Below, piece after piece: positions 8,619-17,705 of a stretch of 47,854 nucleotides of DNA. The notes under the pieces were generated by a model that was given only the letters and a program-made list of their open reading frames with translations, was not told the origin of the DNA and did not search any database. Position numbers and translations under genes: made by a program. Numbering within the stretch: the first letter of the stretch is position 1; the number at the start of each line of letters is the position of its first letter. Location: NCBI GenBank assembly GCA_022844565.1, contig JALHLK010000038.1:1-47854 (forward strand). Direction: 5' to 3'. The DNA is from Saprospiraceae bacterium. GTDB lineage: Bacteria > Bacteroidota > Bacteroidia > Chitinophagales > Saprospiraceae.

Positions 8619-10049
8619 ATGGTAGGAAGAATAACTGAGAAACAAGAAATGCTAGAATTACTTGTCAGCAACAAGGCAGAAATGCTCGCCATGTATGGTA
8701 GAAGAAGAGTAGGGAAAACTTTTTTAATCAAAAATGTTTACAAGGATCACATTGCATTTGAATTCACTGGTACTCAGCATGCATCTCTACAAAATCAACT
8801 TTTTAAGTTTAAAGAAAAAATTATTACTCACTTTGGTGAATCCGCGAATTCTAAGGACATAAAATCTTGGTATGACGCATTTGAAGCTTTGAAAAATGGA
8901 ATGAAAACAAATGTGGATAAAAAGCAGGTCATTTTTTTTGATGAATTACCTTGGATTTGTGGCAGCAGAAATACTTTTATAAATGAATTGAGTTATTGGT
9001 GGAATGATTGGGCAGCTTACCAAAATATCGTTGTTGTGCTCTGTGGCTCGGCAGCTTCATGGATGGTGCAAAAAGTGCTGAATCACAAAGGTGGTTTGCA
9101 CAATCGTGTAACAAAAAGAATAAACCTACATCCCTTTACCCTTGCTGAAAGTAAATTGTTTTTAGAAAGCCAAGAGGTTAAGTGGGACCATTATCAGGTC
9201 ATTCAGTTTTACATGGCTGTGGGTGGTATACCTATTTATCTGCAAGAAGCAAAGAAAAATGAAACGGTTACTCAGACTATAGACCGAATATTTTTTACCA
9301 AAGATGGCTTTATGCGCACCGAGTACAATAATCTCTATGCAGCACTATTTAACAATTATCAAAATCATGTTGATGTCATCAAAACTTTGGCAGAGAAATG
9401 GAGCGGGATGACAAGGCAGGAAGTGATTTCAAAAACAAAATTTAAAGATGGTGGTGGACTTACAAAAGTACTGGAAGAATTAGAAACCGCCTCATTTATC
9501 ATAGCTACACCATCTTATAAAAAACACAAAAAAGACATTGTGTACCGATTAGCAGATGAATACTCTCTTTTTTATCTCAAATTTATAGACAACAAAACAA
9601 CGCTTGGCAAAAATGAATGGTTAAAACATTTCGGTTCTGCCAAATACAAAATTTGGTCTGGATATGCTTTTGAAAACTTATGTATCAAGCATGCAGAAGC
9701 TATAAAAATGGCGTTAGGAATATCAGGTATTCATACAGAAACATCGTGCTTTATCTTTAGGGCTGCTGCTGAAAATGATGGCTTTCAAATCGATCTGTTG
9801 ATAAACCGTGCTGACCAGGCAATGAATCTTTGTGAAATAAAATTTTATTCAGATGATTTTCGGATGACAGATGAGTATGCCGACAAACTTCGTAGTCGTC
9901 GAGAGCAGTTCAGGTATTTGACAAAAACTAAAAAACAACTGTTTAATACCATAATCACTACTTTTGGAATTAAACATAGTCCTGCAAGTCTTGGACAAAT
10001 AGATCAAGTTATTACAATGGACAAATTGTTTACCATCGAAAAATTCTAA
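8619..10049 (+). CDS. AAA+ ATPase with C-terminal DUF234 / PD-(D/E)XK-like domain
   Basis: Protein of 476 residues of the 'archaeal-type ATPase' group (ATPase_2 plus DUF234). It opens with the typical MVGRITEKQEMLELL, then Walker A GRRRVGKT (27-34) and Walker B VIFFDELPW (104-112). A likely sensor Ser/Asn follows in LCGSAASWM, and a winged-helix stretch covers about 255-330. The C-terminal part has a PD-(D/E)XK-like signature, ENDGFQIDLLINR (Asp392) followed by LCEIKFY (Glu406, Lys408). The biological role of this abundant family is not established; mobile-element maintenance or defence are often suspected. It is bracketed by CGCTGAA palindromes, two upstream and one downstream. With fold-back elements also next to it, it looks like an accessory gene inserted beside the rimP operon. 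Confidence 0.88.
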   Translation: MVGRITEKQEMLELLVSNKAEMLAMYGRRRVGKTFLIKNVYKDHIAFEFTGTQHASLQNQLFKFKEKIITHFGESANSKDIKSWYDAFEALKNGMKTNVDKKQVIFFDELPWICGSRNTFINELSYWWNDWAAYQNIVVVLCGSAASWMVQKVLNHKGGLHNRVTKRINLHPFTLAESKLFLESQEVKWDHYQVIQFYMAVGGIPIYLQEAKKNETVTQTIDRIFFTKDGFMRTEYNNLYAALFNNYQNHVDVIKTLAEKWSGMTRQEVISKTKFKDGGGLTKVLEELETASFIIATPSYKKHKKDIVYRLADEYSLFYLKFIDNKTTLGKNEWLKHFGSAKYKIWSGYAFENLCIKHAEAIKMALGISGIHTETSCFIFRAAAENDGFQIDLLINRADQAMNLCEIKFYSDDFRMTDEYADKLRSRREQFRYLTKTKKQLFNTIITTFGIKHSPASLGQIDQVITMDKLFTIEKF

Positions 10050-10064
10050 AAACTTGAATCACAA

Positions 10065-10231
10065 GCTAGCGCTCCGTCTAATTAATTTTTTAAATTAAGT
10101 TGTGAGTTATTTTTGGATAGATCAAGGCGAAAAACGTAGTTGAACTGGCTAGTTCAGCGAGGCTTTTTAACGAAGAGATATCCAAAAAGAGCCACAAATT
10201 ATTTAATTTTTTAATTAGACGGAGCACTAGT
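10065..10231. repeat. Fold-back intergenic element 1
   Basis: A 167-nt quasi-palindrome. The ends match over 21 nt with two differences: left GCTAGCGCTCCGTCTAATTA, and right end inverted ACTAGTGCTCCGTCTAATTA. Similarity continues inward (TTTTTGGATA near 10111-10119 against TATCCAAAAA near 10179-10188). The centre is a perfect hairpin, TGAACT-GGCT-AGTTCA (10141-10156), flanked by GCGAGGCTTTTT. No reading frame is present. It resembles a MITE or a structured-RNA element, and it sits between convergent genes. Confidence 0.75.
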
Positions 10232-10236
10232 TCTTT

Positions 10237-10409
10237 AACCCAAATTAGGCTTTAGAAAATTTTATTACGGCGTCAAATTGCTTCAAAATAGGCGTTTCAT
10301 TCCATTTTCCTCATTTACCATAGCTATGCTATACCTCAGTAGGCAAAATGGCATATTTTATCACACATTACCGCCTCATTACAAAGTTCTAATAACAAAA
10401 TTGGATTTA
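10237..10409. repeat. Fold-back intergenic element 2
   Basis: A second quasi-palindrome of about 173 nt, directly after element 1. AACCCAAATT at the left end pairs imperfectly with AAATTGGATTT at the right, and arms such as TTTAGAAAATTTTATTACGGCG match the inverted right side (CGCCTCATTACAAAGTTCTAA). The central hairpin has CATTTTCCTCATTTACCATA against TATACCTCAGTAGGCAAAATG around TAGCTATGCTA (10321-10331). Its layout is like elements 1, 3 and 4 although the primary sequence differs. A 13-nt piece (CGTCAAATTGCTT) recurs at 16042-16054. Confidence 0.7.
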
Positions 10410-10432
10410 AATCTATTGCGTTTTTTATAAAG

Positions 10433-10469
10433 CTCGCTGAAAGTACTACAATTTATAAAGATTCAGCGA
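10433..10469. repeat. CGCTGAA palindrome, copy 3
   Basis: CTCGCTGAAAGT at the left and GATTCAGCGA at the right, with 34 nt from CGCTGAA to TTCAGCG, as in copy 2. The spacer has no TAnnTTTG box. It lies about 390 nt downstream of the AAA+ ATPase stop codon, so the three copies bracket the ATPase gene together with the two fold-back elements. Confidence 0.7.
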
Positions 10470-10615
10470 AGTTTATTTAAACCCAGATTACGCATTAGAA
10501 ATTAACTGCAAGAAAATTATGCTGCATATTAGTTTCAGTACTCAATTTTCTGTCCTCTGCTTTGACTCTAATTGGGGCTGAATAGGATCAAAACCAATAA
10601 ATTAAGTTATAAAAC

Positions 10616-13549
10616 TCAACCAACTAAGGACTCAAAAAGCACTTCTACCGGATGTTTACTTTCTCTAGCCGTTCCATCTTTGATTTGATGCCGACAGCTG
10701 GTACCTGATGCTGCAATGATGACATTTTGATTGGTTTTTCTAATTTCGGGAAATAAGACCAACTCACCGATTTTCATTGATATCTCATAATGTTCTTTTT
10801 CATAGCCGAATGAACCTGCCATGCCACAGCAACCTGAATTTATCAGCAATACTTCGTAGTTTTCTGGAAATGATAGTGCTTTTTTGGTTGGTGTGAGCGA
10901 AGCGATAGATTTCTGATGGCAATGTCCATGCAAACGAACAACTTTGTTTTCAGTGGAAAATTGCTCTTTCTTAATACTGTTGTTGTCAATTTCTTTACAA
11001 AACCACTCCTCAAATAGAAAACTGTTGCGGGCTAGCTTTTGGGCAGCGTCTTGCAAATTTTGGGGTACAAGATCCAGATACTCATCTCTAAATGTCAATA
11101 TTGCTGATGGTTCGATGCCAATAAGAGGCGTATCTTCATCGATATAGTCTGCAAAATATGTTACATTTTTGATAGCAACCTTCTGAGCCTCTCTGATTAG
11201 ACCTTTTGATAGATAGGTACGACCGCTGATTGAGTTTTCGAGTATTTCTACGCAATAGCCCAATTTTTGAATCAATAGGATCATTTTTTTACCAATTTCA
11301 GCATCATTGTAGTTGGTAAATTCATCGCAAAAAACATATACTTTCTTAGTAGATTGGGTTGGTTTGAAGTCTTTCTTGTACCATTGATACAATGTTTGGG
11401 AAGCCAAGGAAGGCATGGTCCGCTCTGTATGAAAACCAACAGTGCGATTAACAAATCTTCTTAAAAAAGGGGTGTCAATGATAAAATTATATGCCCACGG
11501 TGCTATGGAGGCCAATTTCATAAGTTTTGAGAAATCACCTATGAGTCTTGTGCGTAAAGGAATACCATGTTTGTCGTAGTAGCTTTGAAGAAATTCGCCT
11601 TTCATCTTTGCAACATCTACACTCGACGGACACTCAGATTTACAAGCTTTGCACGAAAGACAAAGATCTAGGATTTCTTTTACCTCTTCATCTGGCACTT
11701 GATGTACATCTTCGTTGCTCAGATATTGGCGAAGAATATTTGCCCTCGCACGAGTGGTATCTCTCTCGCTGCGAGTGGCCATAAAACTCGGACACATTGT
11801 CCCACCTGTAATCTCTGTTTTTCGACAATCACCCGAACCACTACATTTTTCTGCCAATCGTAAAAAACCCCCATTTTTGCTAAAATCATAAATGGTCTTT
11901 TGAATTTTGGGTTTAGAATCCAAATTGTACCTTAAAAATTGGTCCATCGGAGGCGTGTCCACTATTTTTCCTTTGTTAAAGATACCGTTAGGGTCAAAAA
12001 TCGCCTTTATTTCTTGAAACAAAGCGTAGTTTTTATCGCCCATCATCATTGGTATAAATTCACCACGCAGGCGCCCATCACCATGCTCGCCCGATAAAGA
12101 TCCGCCAAATGATTTGACCAATTGAGCCGTTTCTGACAAAATATTTCTAAATTGTGACAATCCTTCTGCCGTTTTAAGATTGATGATCGGTTCTACATGC
12201 AGCTCTCCTGCCCCCGCATGTGCGTACATGGAGTATTTTACTTGATGCCTAGTCAGTATTTCCTCCAATTGCGAAATGTACATCGGCAAATCCTTAGGCT
12301 CCACAGCACAATCTTCGATCAAATTTACAGGTTTGGCATCACCAGGTAAGTTTCTAAGTAAACCCAAACCGCCTTTTCGCACTTCCCAAGCTTTTTTAGA
12401 ATCTTCGCCTAGCAGTATTGGAAAAGCATAACCAAGCCCTTTTTGTTTTAAATTCAGAATCAAATTTTCACATCTATCCAATAATTCGGATTCTGACGAC
12501 GCAAAAAACTCAACCATAAGTATGGCCTTTGGTTCTCCTTCGATAAAAAATCGATTTTTAGATTGCTCGATATTCGTTTTGGTAAATTCTAAAATAAAAT
12601 CATCGACCAATTCTGACGCTGCACATTGATGATCGAGTGCTATAAGATTTGCTTCGAGTGCCTCTTTTAGCGTATTTGTATGGATAGCAACCATGCCTAC
12701 ATGCGGCAAAGGCAAATCAATTAAACGCAATTTTGCCTCGGTTATGAAGCATAGTGTACCTTCCGAACCCGCAATTAAAGCGGATAAATTGAATGGAGTT
12801 TCGCTTGGATTTAATGCCATATTCAGCAAAAAATCTAAAGCATACCCTGTATTTCTTCTCTTAATTTCTTTTTTTGGAAAACCATCATTGATGGCTTTTT
12901 GATTTTCCTGATGATTGATTAAGGCATCAATTTTTCTATAAATTTCCCCTTCTTGATTGTTTAACAAGAGCTTTTTAGCATATTCAAATGGATTTAAATC
13001 TGTAAAAACGACTTCACTTCCATCCGATAAAATGGCTTTAACTTCCAGCAGATTATCACGTGTTGTGCCCCAAATAATGGAGTGTAGTCCGCATGAATTA
13101 TTGCCAATCATACCGCCAATCATGGCTCTATTAGCAGTAGAAGTCTCGGGTCCAAACATCAAACCATGGGGCTTCAGATACGCATTGAGATCATCTCTGA
13201 TTACTCCAGGTTGTACTTTTACGCACTTATTTACTTTATCAAGTTCAATGATTTTGTCAAAATACTTTGAAATATCTACAATCACACCATTACTCACCAC
13301 TTGACCAGCTAGTGAAGTCCCTGCAGCTCGTGGGACCAAAGTTAACTTGTTCTCTTGTGCAAAGTGAATGGTCTTGACAATGTCCGAAACCGATTTGGGA
13401 ATGATTACCGCTTTTGGTTTTTCTTGGTATTCGGACGCATCCGTGGCATAAATCCGCTTGATGGATTCATCCAAGGTAGAATTATCAAAATATATTTCGC
13501 CTGATAAAGAGGACTTCAACTTAGTAAACATGGTCATAAATTCATCCAA
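10616..13549 (-). CDS. FAD-linked oxidase fused to Fe-S (GlpC/CCG-type) domain
   Basis: Protein of 977 residues joining two parts that are separate subunits in glycolate oxidase (GlcD and GlcF). The N-terminal half is a PCMH-type FAD-binding domain (about 47-230: VPRAAGTSLAGQVV, GGMIGNNSCG) with an FAD-oxidase C-terminal domain ending in GEHGDGRLRGEF near 486. The C-terminal half has a Cys-rich block (CSGSGDCR, later MCPS), one 4Fe-4S motif CLSCKACKSECP near 630, and CCG-type ligands GHCHQK and NSGCCGMAGSFGYE near 908. Known relatives oxidise D-lactate, glycolate or D-2-hydroxyglutarate and pass electrons to the membrane quinone pool; which substrate applies here cannot be read. It appears to be a single-gene unit, convergent with the ATPase island. 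Confidence 0.9.
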   Translation of the reverse strand: MDEFMTMFTKLKSSLSGEIYFDNSTLDESIKRIYATDASEYQEKPKAVIIPKSVSDIVKTIHFAQENKLTLVPRAAGTSLAGQVVSNGVIVDISKYFDKIIELDKVNKCVKVQPGVIRDDLNAYLKPHGLMFGPETSTANRAMIGGMIGNNSCGLHSIIWGTTRDNLLEVKAILSDGSEVVFTDLNPFEYAKKLLLNNQEGEIYRKIDALINHQENQKAINDGFPKKEIKRRNTGYALDFLLNMALNPSETPFNLSALIAGSEGTLCFITEAKLRLIDLPLPHVGMVAIHTNTLKEALEANLIALDHQCAASELVDDFILEFTKTNIEQSKNRFFIEGEPKAILMVEFFASSESELLDRCENLILNLKQKGLGYAFPILLGEDSKKAWEVRKGGLGLLRNLPGDAKPVNLIEDCAVEPKDLPMYISQLEEILTRHQVKYSMYAHAGAGELHVEPIINLKTAEGLSQFRNILSETAQLVKSFGGSLSGEHGDGRLRGEFIPMMMGDKNYALFQEIKAIFDPNGIFNKGKIVDTPPMDQFLRYNLDSKPKIQKTIYDFSKNGGFLRLAEKCSGSGDCRKTEITGGTMCPSFMATRSERDTTRARANILRQYLSNEDVHQVPDEEVKEILDLCLSCKACKSECPSSVDVAKMKGEFLQSYYDKHGIPLRTRLIGDFSKLMKLASIAPWAYNFIIDTPFLRRFVNRTVGFHTERTMPSLASQTLYQWYKKDFKPTQSTKKVYVFCDEFTNYNDAEIGKKMILLIQKLGYCVEILENSISGRTYLSKGLIREAQKVAIKNVTYFADYIDEDTPLIGIEPSAILTFRDEYLDLVPQNLQDAAQKLARNSFLFEEWFCKEIDNNSIKKEQFSTENKVVRLHGHCHQKSIASLTPTKKALSFPENYEVLLINSGCCGMAGSFGYEKEHYEISMKIGELVLFPEIRKTNQNVIIAASGTSCRHQIKDGTARESKHPVEVLFESLVG

Positions 13550-13635
13550 AATTTGGATGTAAATTTAGATGATTATACGTTATGCAAAGCCAATATGATC
13601 CAATATATTAAAAAATTAAAAAAATCCCAGAGATT

Positions 13636-15009
13636 CTACCCTTTTATAAACAACCATTTACCTATGTCCTTAAAACTTGCCTTCTTACCATACATAAAAA
13701 TACCTACTCGATATATCCTTGCTGCAAACATAGTCACCGCTACCACGCCCGCTATCAAAAACACAATAGACAATCCGACTTGCCAAAGGGGAGGGTCAAA
13801 AGCCAATCTTGCCGGCATAATAATCGGAGAGAACAAAGGGAACATAGATCCAAATATTGCCAAATTACTATTAGGGTCAACGATCACTTGTTGCAACATG
13901 ATAAAGGCAATGATGACTGGTGCTATGATGGGCATCATCAATTGCTGACCTTCTGTAAGATCATCACCAATAGAGGCACCCACAGCGGCAAATAAAGCTG
14001 AATATAAGAAGTAACCACCAAAGAAAAATATGATAAAAACTGGCAAAATAAGCCACCAATTTAATGCTCTAAACTCGGTTAGAAACTCAGCAATTTTATT
14101 AGGTTCTGCTTTAGCACCTTCTTCAATTGCTTTCATCATCTCTGGATCAAGCATATTGGTAGAAGTCGCTGTTGAAGAAGTATCAATACCTAAAACAGCG
14201 GCGGTAATCATCAAACCTATTGGGATTAGAATCATCCAAATGAGTAATTGAGTTAAGCCTACGAGCCCTACACCTATGATCTTACCAAGAAGTAAATCAA
14301 AAGGTTTGACTGTAGAGACCATTACTTCTACTACTCTATTGATTTTTTCTTCCATCACACTTCTCATCACCATGCCTCCGAAGATAAAGATGACCATGTA
14401 CATCAAGAAGCCCATTATTCCACTGATTCCTGTAGCAATAATACTTGATAGTTTTGAAGATTTGTCACCGACCACATCAGAATTTTCACCTGAGTTGGCT
14501 GAACTTTCTTCCGTGTTTAGTGCATTTTCTAAACTTACAGACATTTTAAGATTATCTACATCTTCTTTTTTGATAGATGAATTGGATAATTTATATTCTT
14601 CGACGGCCTCATCAATATTTTCCTCAATATTATTTATGTTTTTAATACTCAGTTTTTCTTTCGAAAAATATTGTACATTCATGCTGGTTTGAGTCAGACT
14701 ATCTAATTTTGGCACTTTGACTAACACATCGAACCCTTCCGTTGAGTAGGTTTTTTTTAAGCTTTCAAACTTTTTGCTATCTACCAACGTGTATTTATCT
14801 TCATTTTTCTCAATTTTGTCTAATTGAATAGTTTTAGATTCGTCGAACATCGCAATATTAAAGCTTTTGCCCGAGCTAGCCGTCATCAATCCTGCCACTA
14901 CACCAATGAGTACAATACTTAGTGGAGTAAGGATAGTTATTAATAGAAATGATTTTTTTAATACTCTTGAAGTATATTCTCTTTTTATGATGAGCCAAAT
15001 CTTATTCAT
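13636..15009 (-). CDS. ABC-2 type transporter permease (NatB-like)
   Basis: Membrane component of an ABC exporter, 457 residues. A conserved N-terminal start (MNKIWLIIKREYTSRVLKKSF) leads into one membrane segment (about 21-43). A soluble extracytoplasmic region of about 150 residues follows, then about five C-terminal membrane segments from residue 190 on, including the cytoplasmic loop MRSVMEEKINRVVEVMVSTV that contacts the ATPase. This layout is that of NatB and related ABC-2 permeases, which extrude sodium or other small substrates; the cargo here is unknown. It follows its ATPase partner by 34 nt. Confidence 0.9.
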   Translation of the reverse strand: MNKIWLIIKREYTSRVLKKSFLLITILTPLSIVLIGVVAGLMTASSGKSFNIAMFDESKTIQLDKIEKNEDKYTLVDSKKFESLKKTYSTEGFDVLVKVPKLDSLTQTSMNVQYFSKEKLSIKNINNIEENIDEAVEEYKLSNSSIKKEDVDNLKMSVSLENALNTEESSANSGENSDVVGDKSSKLSSIIATGISGIMGFLMYMVIFIFGGMVMRSVMEEKINRVVEVMVSTVKPFDLLLGKIIGVGLVGLTQLLIWMILIPIGLMITAAVLGIDTSSTATSTNMLDPEMMKAIEEGAKAEPNKIAEFLTEFRALNWWLILPVFIIFFFGGYFLYSALFAAVGASIGDDLTEGQQLMMPIIAPVIIAFIMLQQVIVDPNSNLAIFGSMFPLFSPIIMPARLAFDPPLWQVGLSIVFLIAGVVAVTMFAARIYRVGIFMYGKKASFKDIGKWLFIKG

Positions 15010-15043
15010 ACATATTTTTTTTAAAGTTTTTCTAAAATTGAAG

Positions 15044-15934
15044 TTAGTCTTTTTGGACTGTTTTTATAAAAATTTCACTGAGTGTAGGAAGAATTTCCCT
15101 GTAACTTGAGATTTGAGTTTTTTGGATCAAATCTTTCAAAACGTCATTAGGTAAGGTGTTGTCATGCAATTTATATCTAATGAGACCTCTCTCCTCTTGT
15201 AAAACTTCAATATTGGTAGGAAGTACAGGTGCATCACCTTCGTACTTTATTTCAAAGGTGTTTTGCTTATTTTGCTTTTTGATATCGGTCACGTTGCCTT
15301 GCAAAACATTTTTACCATTATTGATCAGGACGATTTCTTCACAAATCTCCTCTACTTGTTCCATTCTGTGGGTACTAAAAAGGATGGTCGTGCCTTGATT
15401 TTTAAGATTGATAATTTCTTCTTCTATCAATTTTGAGTTTACTGGATCTAGTCCAGAGAAAGGTTCGTCAAGTATTAGCAATTTTGGTTTGTGCATGACG
15501 GTCGCAATAAATTGAATCTTTTGCTGCATACCTTTTGACAATTCTTCTATCGCTTTCTTTTCCCAGCTACCTATTTCGAACTTATCAAACCAATGTTTTA
15601 TTTCTTTTATTGCTTCATTTTTAGGCAACCCACGCAGTTGAGCAAGATATAGCAGGTGGTCAGCAACTTTCATTTTTTTGTATAATCCTCGTTCTTCTGG
15701 CATATACCCGATCTCCCTAGTCACCCACTCTCCTACACGTTTGCCATCCAATAATACCTGCCCTTCGTCTGCCAAAGTAATATGTGTAATAATCCTAATA
15801 AGGGTTGTCTTCCCTGCACCATTGGGGCCTAAAAGACCAAATAAACTTCCTTCTTTGACTTCAAAATTGATGCGATCATTGGCCAAATGGTTGTGATATT
15901 TTTTAACAACATCTTGGATTTGTAAAATACTCAT
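15044..15934 (-). CDS. ABC transporter ATP-binding protein (NatA-like)
   Basis: Cytoplasmic ATPase of the exporter pair, 296 residues from the ATG at 15934 (MSILQIQDVVKKY). A start 30 nt earlier is possible but adds ten residues not typical of the family. Motifs: Walker A GPNGAGKTT, Q-loop region replaced by IGYMPEERGLY, signature ELSKGMQQK, Walker B LLILDEPFSGLDP and H-loop STHRMEQVEE. The EERGLY motif and the long C-terminal domain are typical of the NatA/DUF4162 group. It is the first gene of the two-gene operon; minus-strand TAATTTTG at 15970-15977 is a plausible -7 box about 36 nt before the start codon. Confidence 0.94.
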   Translation of the reverse strand: MSILQIQDVVKKYHNHLANDRINFEVKEGSLFGLLGPNGAGKTTLIRIITHITLADEGQVLLDGKRVGEWVTREIGYMPEERGLYKKMKVADHLLYLAQLRGLPKNEAIKEIKHWFDKFEIGSWEKKAIEELSKGMQQKIQFIATVMHKPKLLILDEPFSGLDPVNSKLIEEEIINLKNQGTTILFSTHRMEQVEEICEEIVLINNGKNVLQGNVTDIKKQNKQNTFEIKYEGDAPVLPTNIEVLQEERGLIRYKLHDNTLPNDVLKDLIQKTQISSYREILPTLSEIFIKTVQKD

Positions 15935-15969
15935 AATTGATTGATTAATTGATTTGTAACACAATGATA

Positions 15970-15977
15970 CAAAATTA
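15970..15977 (-). promoter_or_regulatory. Possible -7 box for the ABC exporter operon
   Basis: Minus-strand TAATTTTG fits TAnnTTTG at a sensible distance (36 nt) from the ATG at 15934. No matching -33 box is evident. Confidence 0.4.
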
Positions 15978-16088
15978 GGGGCTTTATCGTTCTCTAAATT
16001 CTATAAAACGGATCAAAATTTCGATTAAAGTTTTAAATTGCCGTCAAATTGCTTAAATATTTTTTCAAATTAAACTATATTTTATAAG

Positions 16089-17660
16089 ATGAAGCATATT
16101 TTTATCGCATTCATTACTTTTTGTACCCTCCATTTGTATGGCCAAATAGAAGGTCCAGAAAAGTATCTAACGTCAGAATTTCATAAAGGTAGAAGGGAGG
16201 CTTTTAGGAATATGATGCCAGCTAATTCTGTAGCTTTTGTATTTGCTTATTCAGAAAGAAATTTTTCTAATGACGTAGATTATTATTATCAACCTAATCC
16301 CAATTTGTTTTATTTAAGCGGTTACAAAGAGCCAAATAGTGTTTTAATTATTTATAAAGATATCCAAGGAATAGGACCTGATGCACATAATGAGGTATTG
16401 TACGTGCAAGAACGAAATCTCTTCAAAGAAAAATGGGATGGCAAGCGTATGGGAGTTGAGGGTGCCATGTCTAAACTAGATTTTAAAAAAGTGTATGAAT
16501 GTAAAGATTTTATAAAACATAGTTTTGACTTATCAAAATTTGCGATGGTGCTACACGATGAAATACCCGAAGATATCGTCAATAAAGGTACTGGATATGA
16601 TCTCTACGCGATGATCGAAAAGTTTACAAAATTAAGTACTCAAGACAAAAGTGATGCCGATAAGAAAAAGTGGTATAAGTTTATTTCTTCCAACCTGTCA
16701 TATGATAGAATTCAGCTTTTTGTAGAAAATTATCTTAAAAAGTCACCAGAAAGTGTCCAAAATGACCCTTTGGTAAAAGAAATCATCAATATTCCTGATG
16801 TAAAGAGATTTAATGAAATTAAAAAAATCGTAGATCAGCCTACATCAGGTACAGATTTTTTTGACTATATCACTAAATCTTTAAGAAAAATCAAGACAAA
16901 AGAAGAAATAGAAGTACTCAGAAAAGCGATAGAAATCAGTGCTTTGGGTCATAATGAAGTGATGAAGGCGGTCCACCCAGAAATGACAGAAAGTGAGGCT
17001 TATGGTATCCACTCTTACATCCACCGCAAGTATGGCTCTGAAAATGAAGGTTATCATCCCATTGTTGGAGCTGGAGGCAATGCATGCATCTTACATTATA
17101 TCACAAATGACAAAACGAAAATTGGAAATAGTATCGTGCTCATGGATGTAGGAGCGCAATACAGCATGTACACGGGAGATATCACTAGATCGGTGCCTGG
17201 AAGTGGCAAATTTACCCCCGAACAAAAAGCAATTTATGAGATCGTATATAGAGCATTGGAAGAGCTTAAGAAAATATCAAAACCGGGTACTACTTTTACA
17301 GAAATAAATGTAAAATCAAAAGAAATCCTGACAGAAGGAATGCTCGCTCTCGGATTGATCAAAAGCAAAACTGAAATAAGCCAATATTACCCACACGGCT
17401 GTTCGCATCATATCGGTCTTGATGTGCATGATAAAGGTCAATATGATGCGTTGGAAGAAAATATGGTCATTACGTTAGAGCCTGGCTTATATATACCAGA
17501 AGGTAGTCCTGTCGATCCCAAATGGTGGAATATTGGAATAAGGATTGAAGATAATCTTCTTATTACAAAAAATGGTCACGAAAATTTAAGCCATATGTGT
17601 CCTACTTCCCCACAAGATGTAGAGAAGATGGCTGCCCAAAAGAGTGTTTTTGACAAGTAG
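16089..17660 (+). CDS. Secreted M24 aminopeptidase P (Xaa-Pro aminopeptidase)
   Basis: Metallopeptidase that removes an N-terminal residue preceding proline. Length is 523 residues. Residues 1-19 are a signal peptide ending in LYGQ, so it acts in the periplasm or outside the cell, unlike cytoplasmic PepP. An aminopeptidase-P N-terminal domain (about 25-160) contains NPNLFYLSGYKEPNS. The pita-bread catalytic domain follows, with the five metal ligands visible: Asp353 (LMDVGAQY), Asp364 (TGDITR), His440 (GCSHHIGLDVHD), Glu464 (TLEPGLY) and Glu486 (RIEDN). It stands alone, and its 3' end meets the regulator gene at 17706. Confidence 0.94.
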   Translation: MKHIFIAFITFCTLHLYGQIEGPEKYLTSEFHKGRREAFRNMMPANSVAFVFAYSERNFSNDVDYYYQPNPNLFYLSGYKEPNSVLIIYKDIQGIGPDAHNEVLYVQERNLFKEKWDGKRMGVEGAMSKLDFKKVYECKDFIKHSFDLSKFAMVLHDEIPEDIVNKGTGYDLYAMIEKFTKLSTQDKSDADKKKWYKFISSNLSYDRIQLFVENYLKKSPESVQNDPLVKEIINIPDVKRFNEIKKIVDQPTSGTDFFDYITKSLRKIKTKEEIEVLRKAIEISALGHNEVMKAVHPEMTESEAYGIHSYIHRKYGSENEGYHPIVGAGGNACILHYITNDKTKIGNSIVLMDVGAQYSMYTGDITRSVPGSGKFTPEQKAIYEIVYRALEELKKISKPGTTFTEINVKSKEILTEGMLALGLIKSKTEISQYYPHGCSHHIGLDVHDKGQYDALEENMVITLEPGLYIPEGSPVDPKWWNIGIRIEDNLLITKNGHENLSHMCPTSPQDVEKMAAQKSVFDK

Positions 17661-17705
17661 GAGATTTTACAAAGGGAGATGTCAATAAATCTTTATAATG
17701 AAAAC

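Noticed and set aside
10050-10615. Fold-back elements as ends of an insertion sequence carrying the ATPase gene
   Set aside because: No transposase is present, and each element is complete within about 170 bp with both of its own ends, so they are separate units rather than ends of one IS.
11548-11784. 78-codon plus-strand frame inside the FAD/Fe-S oxidoreductase
   Set aside because: Lies wholly inside a well-supported gene on the other strand and matches no family.
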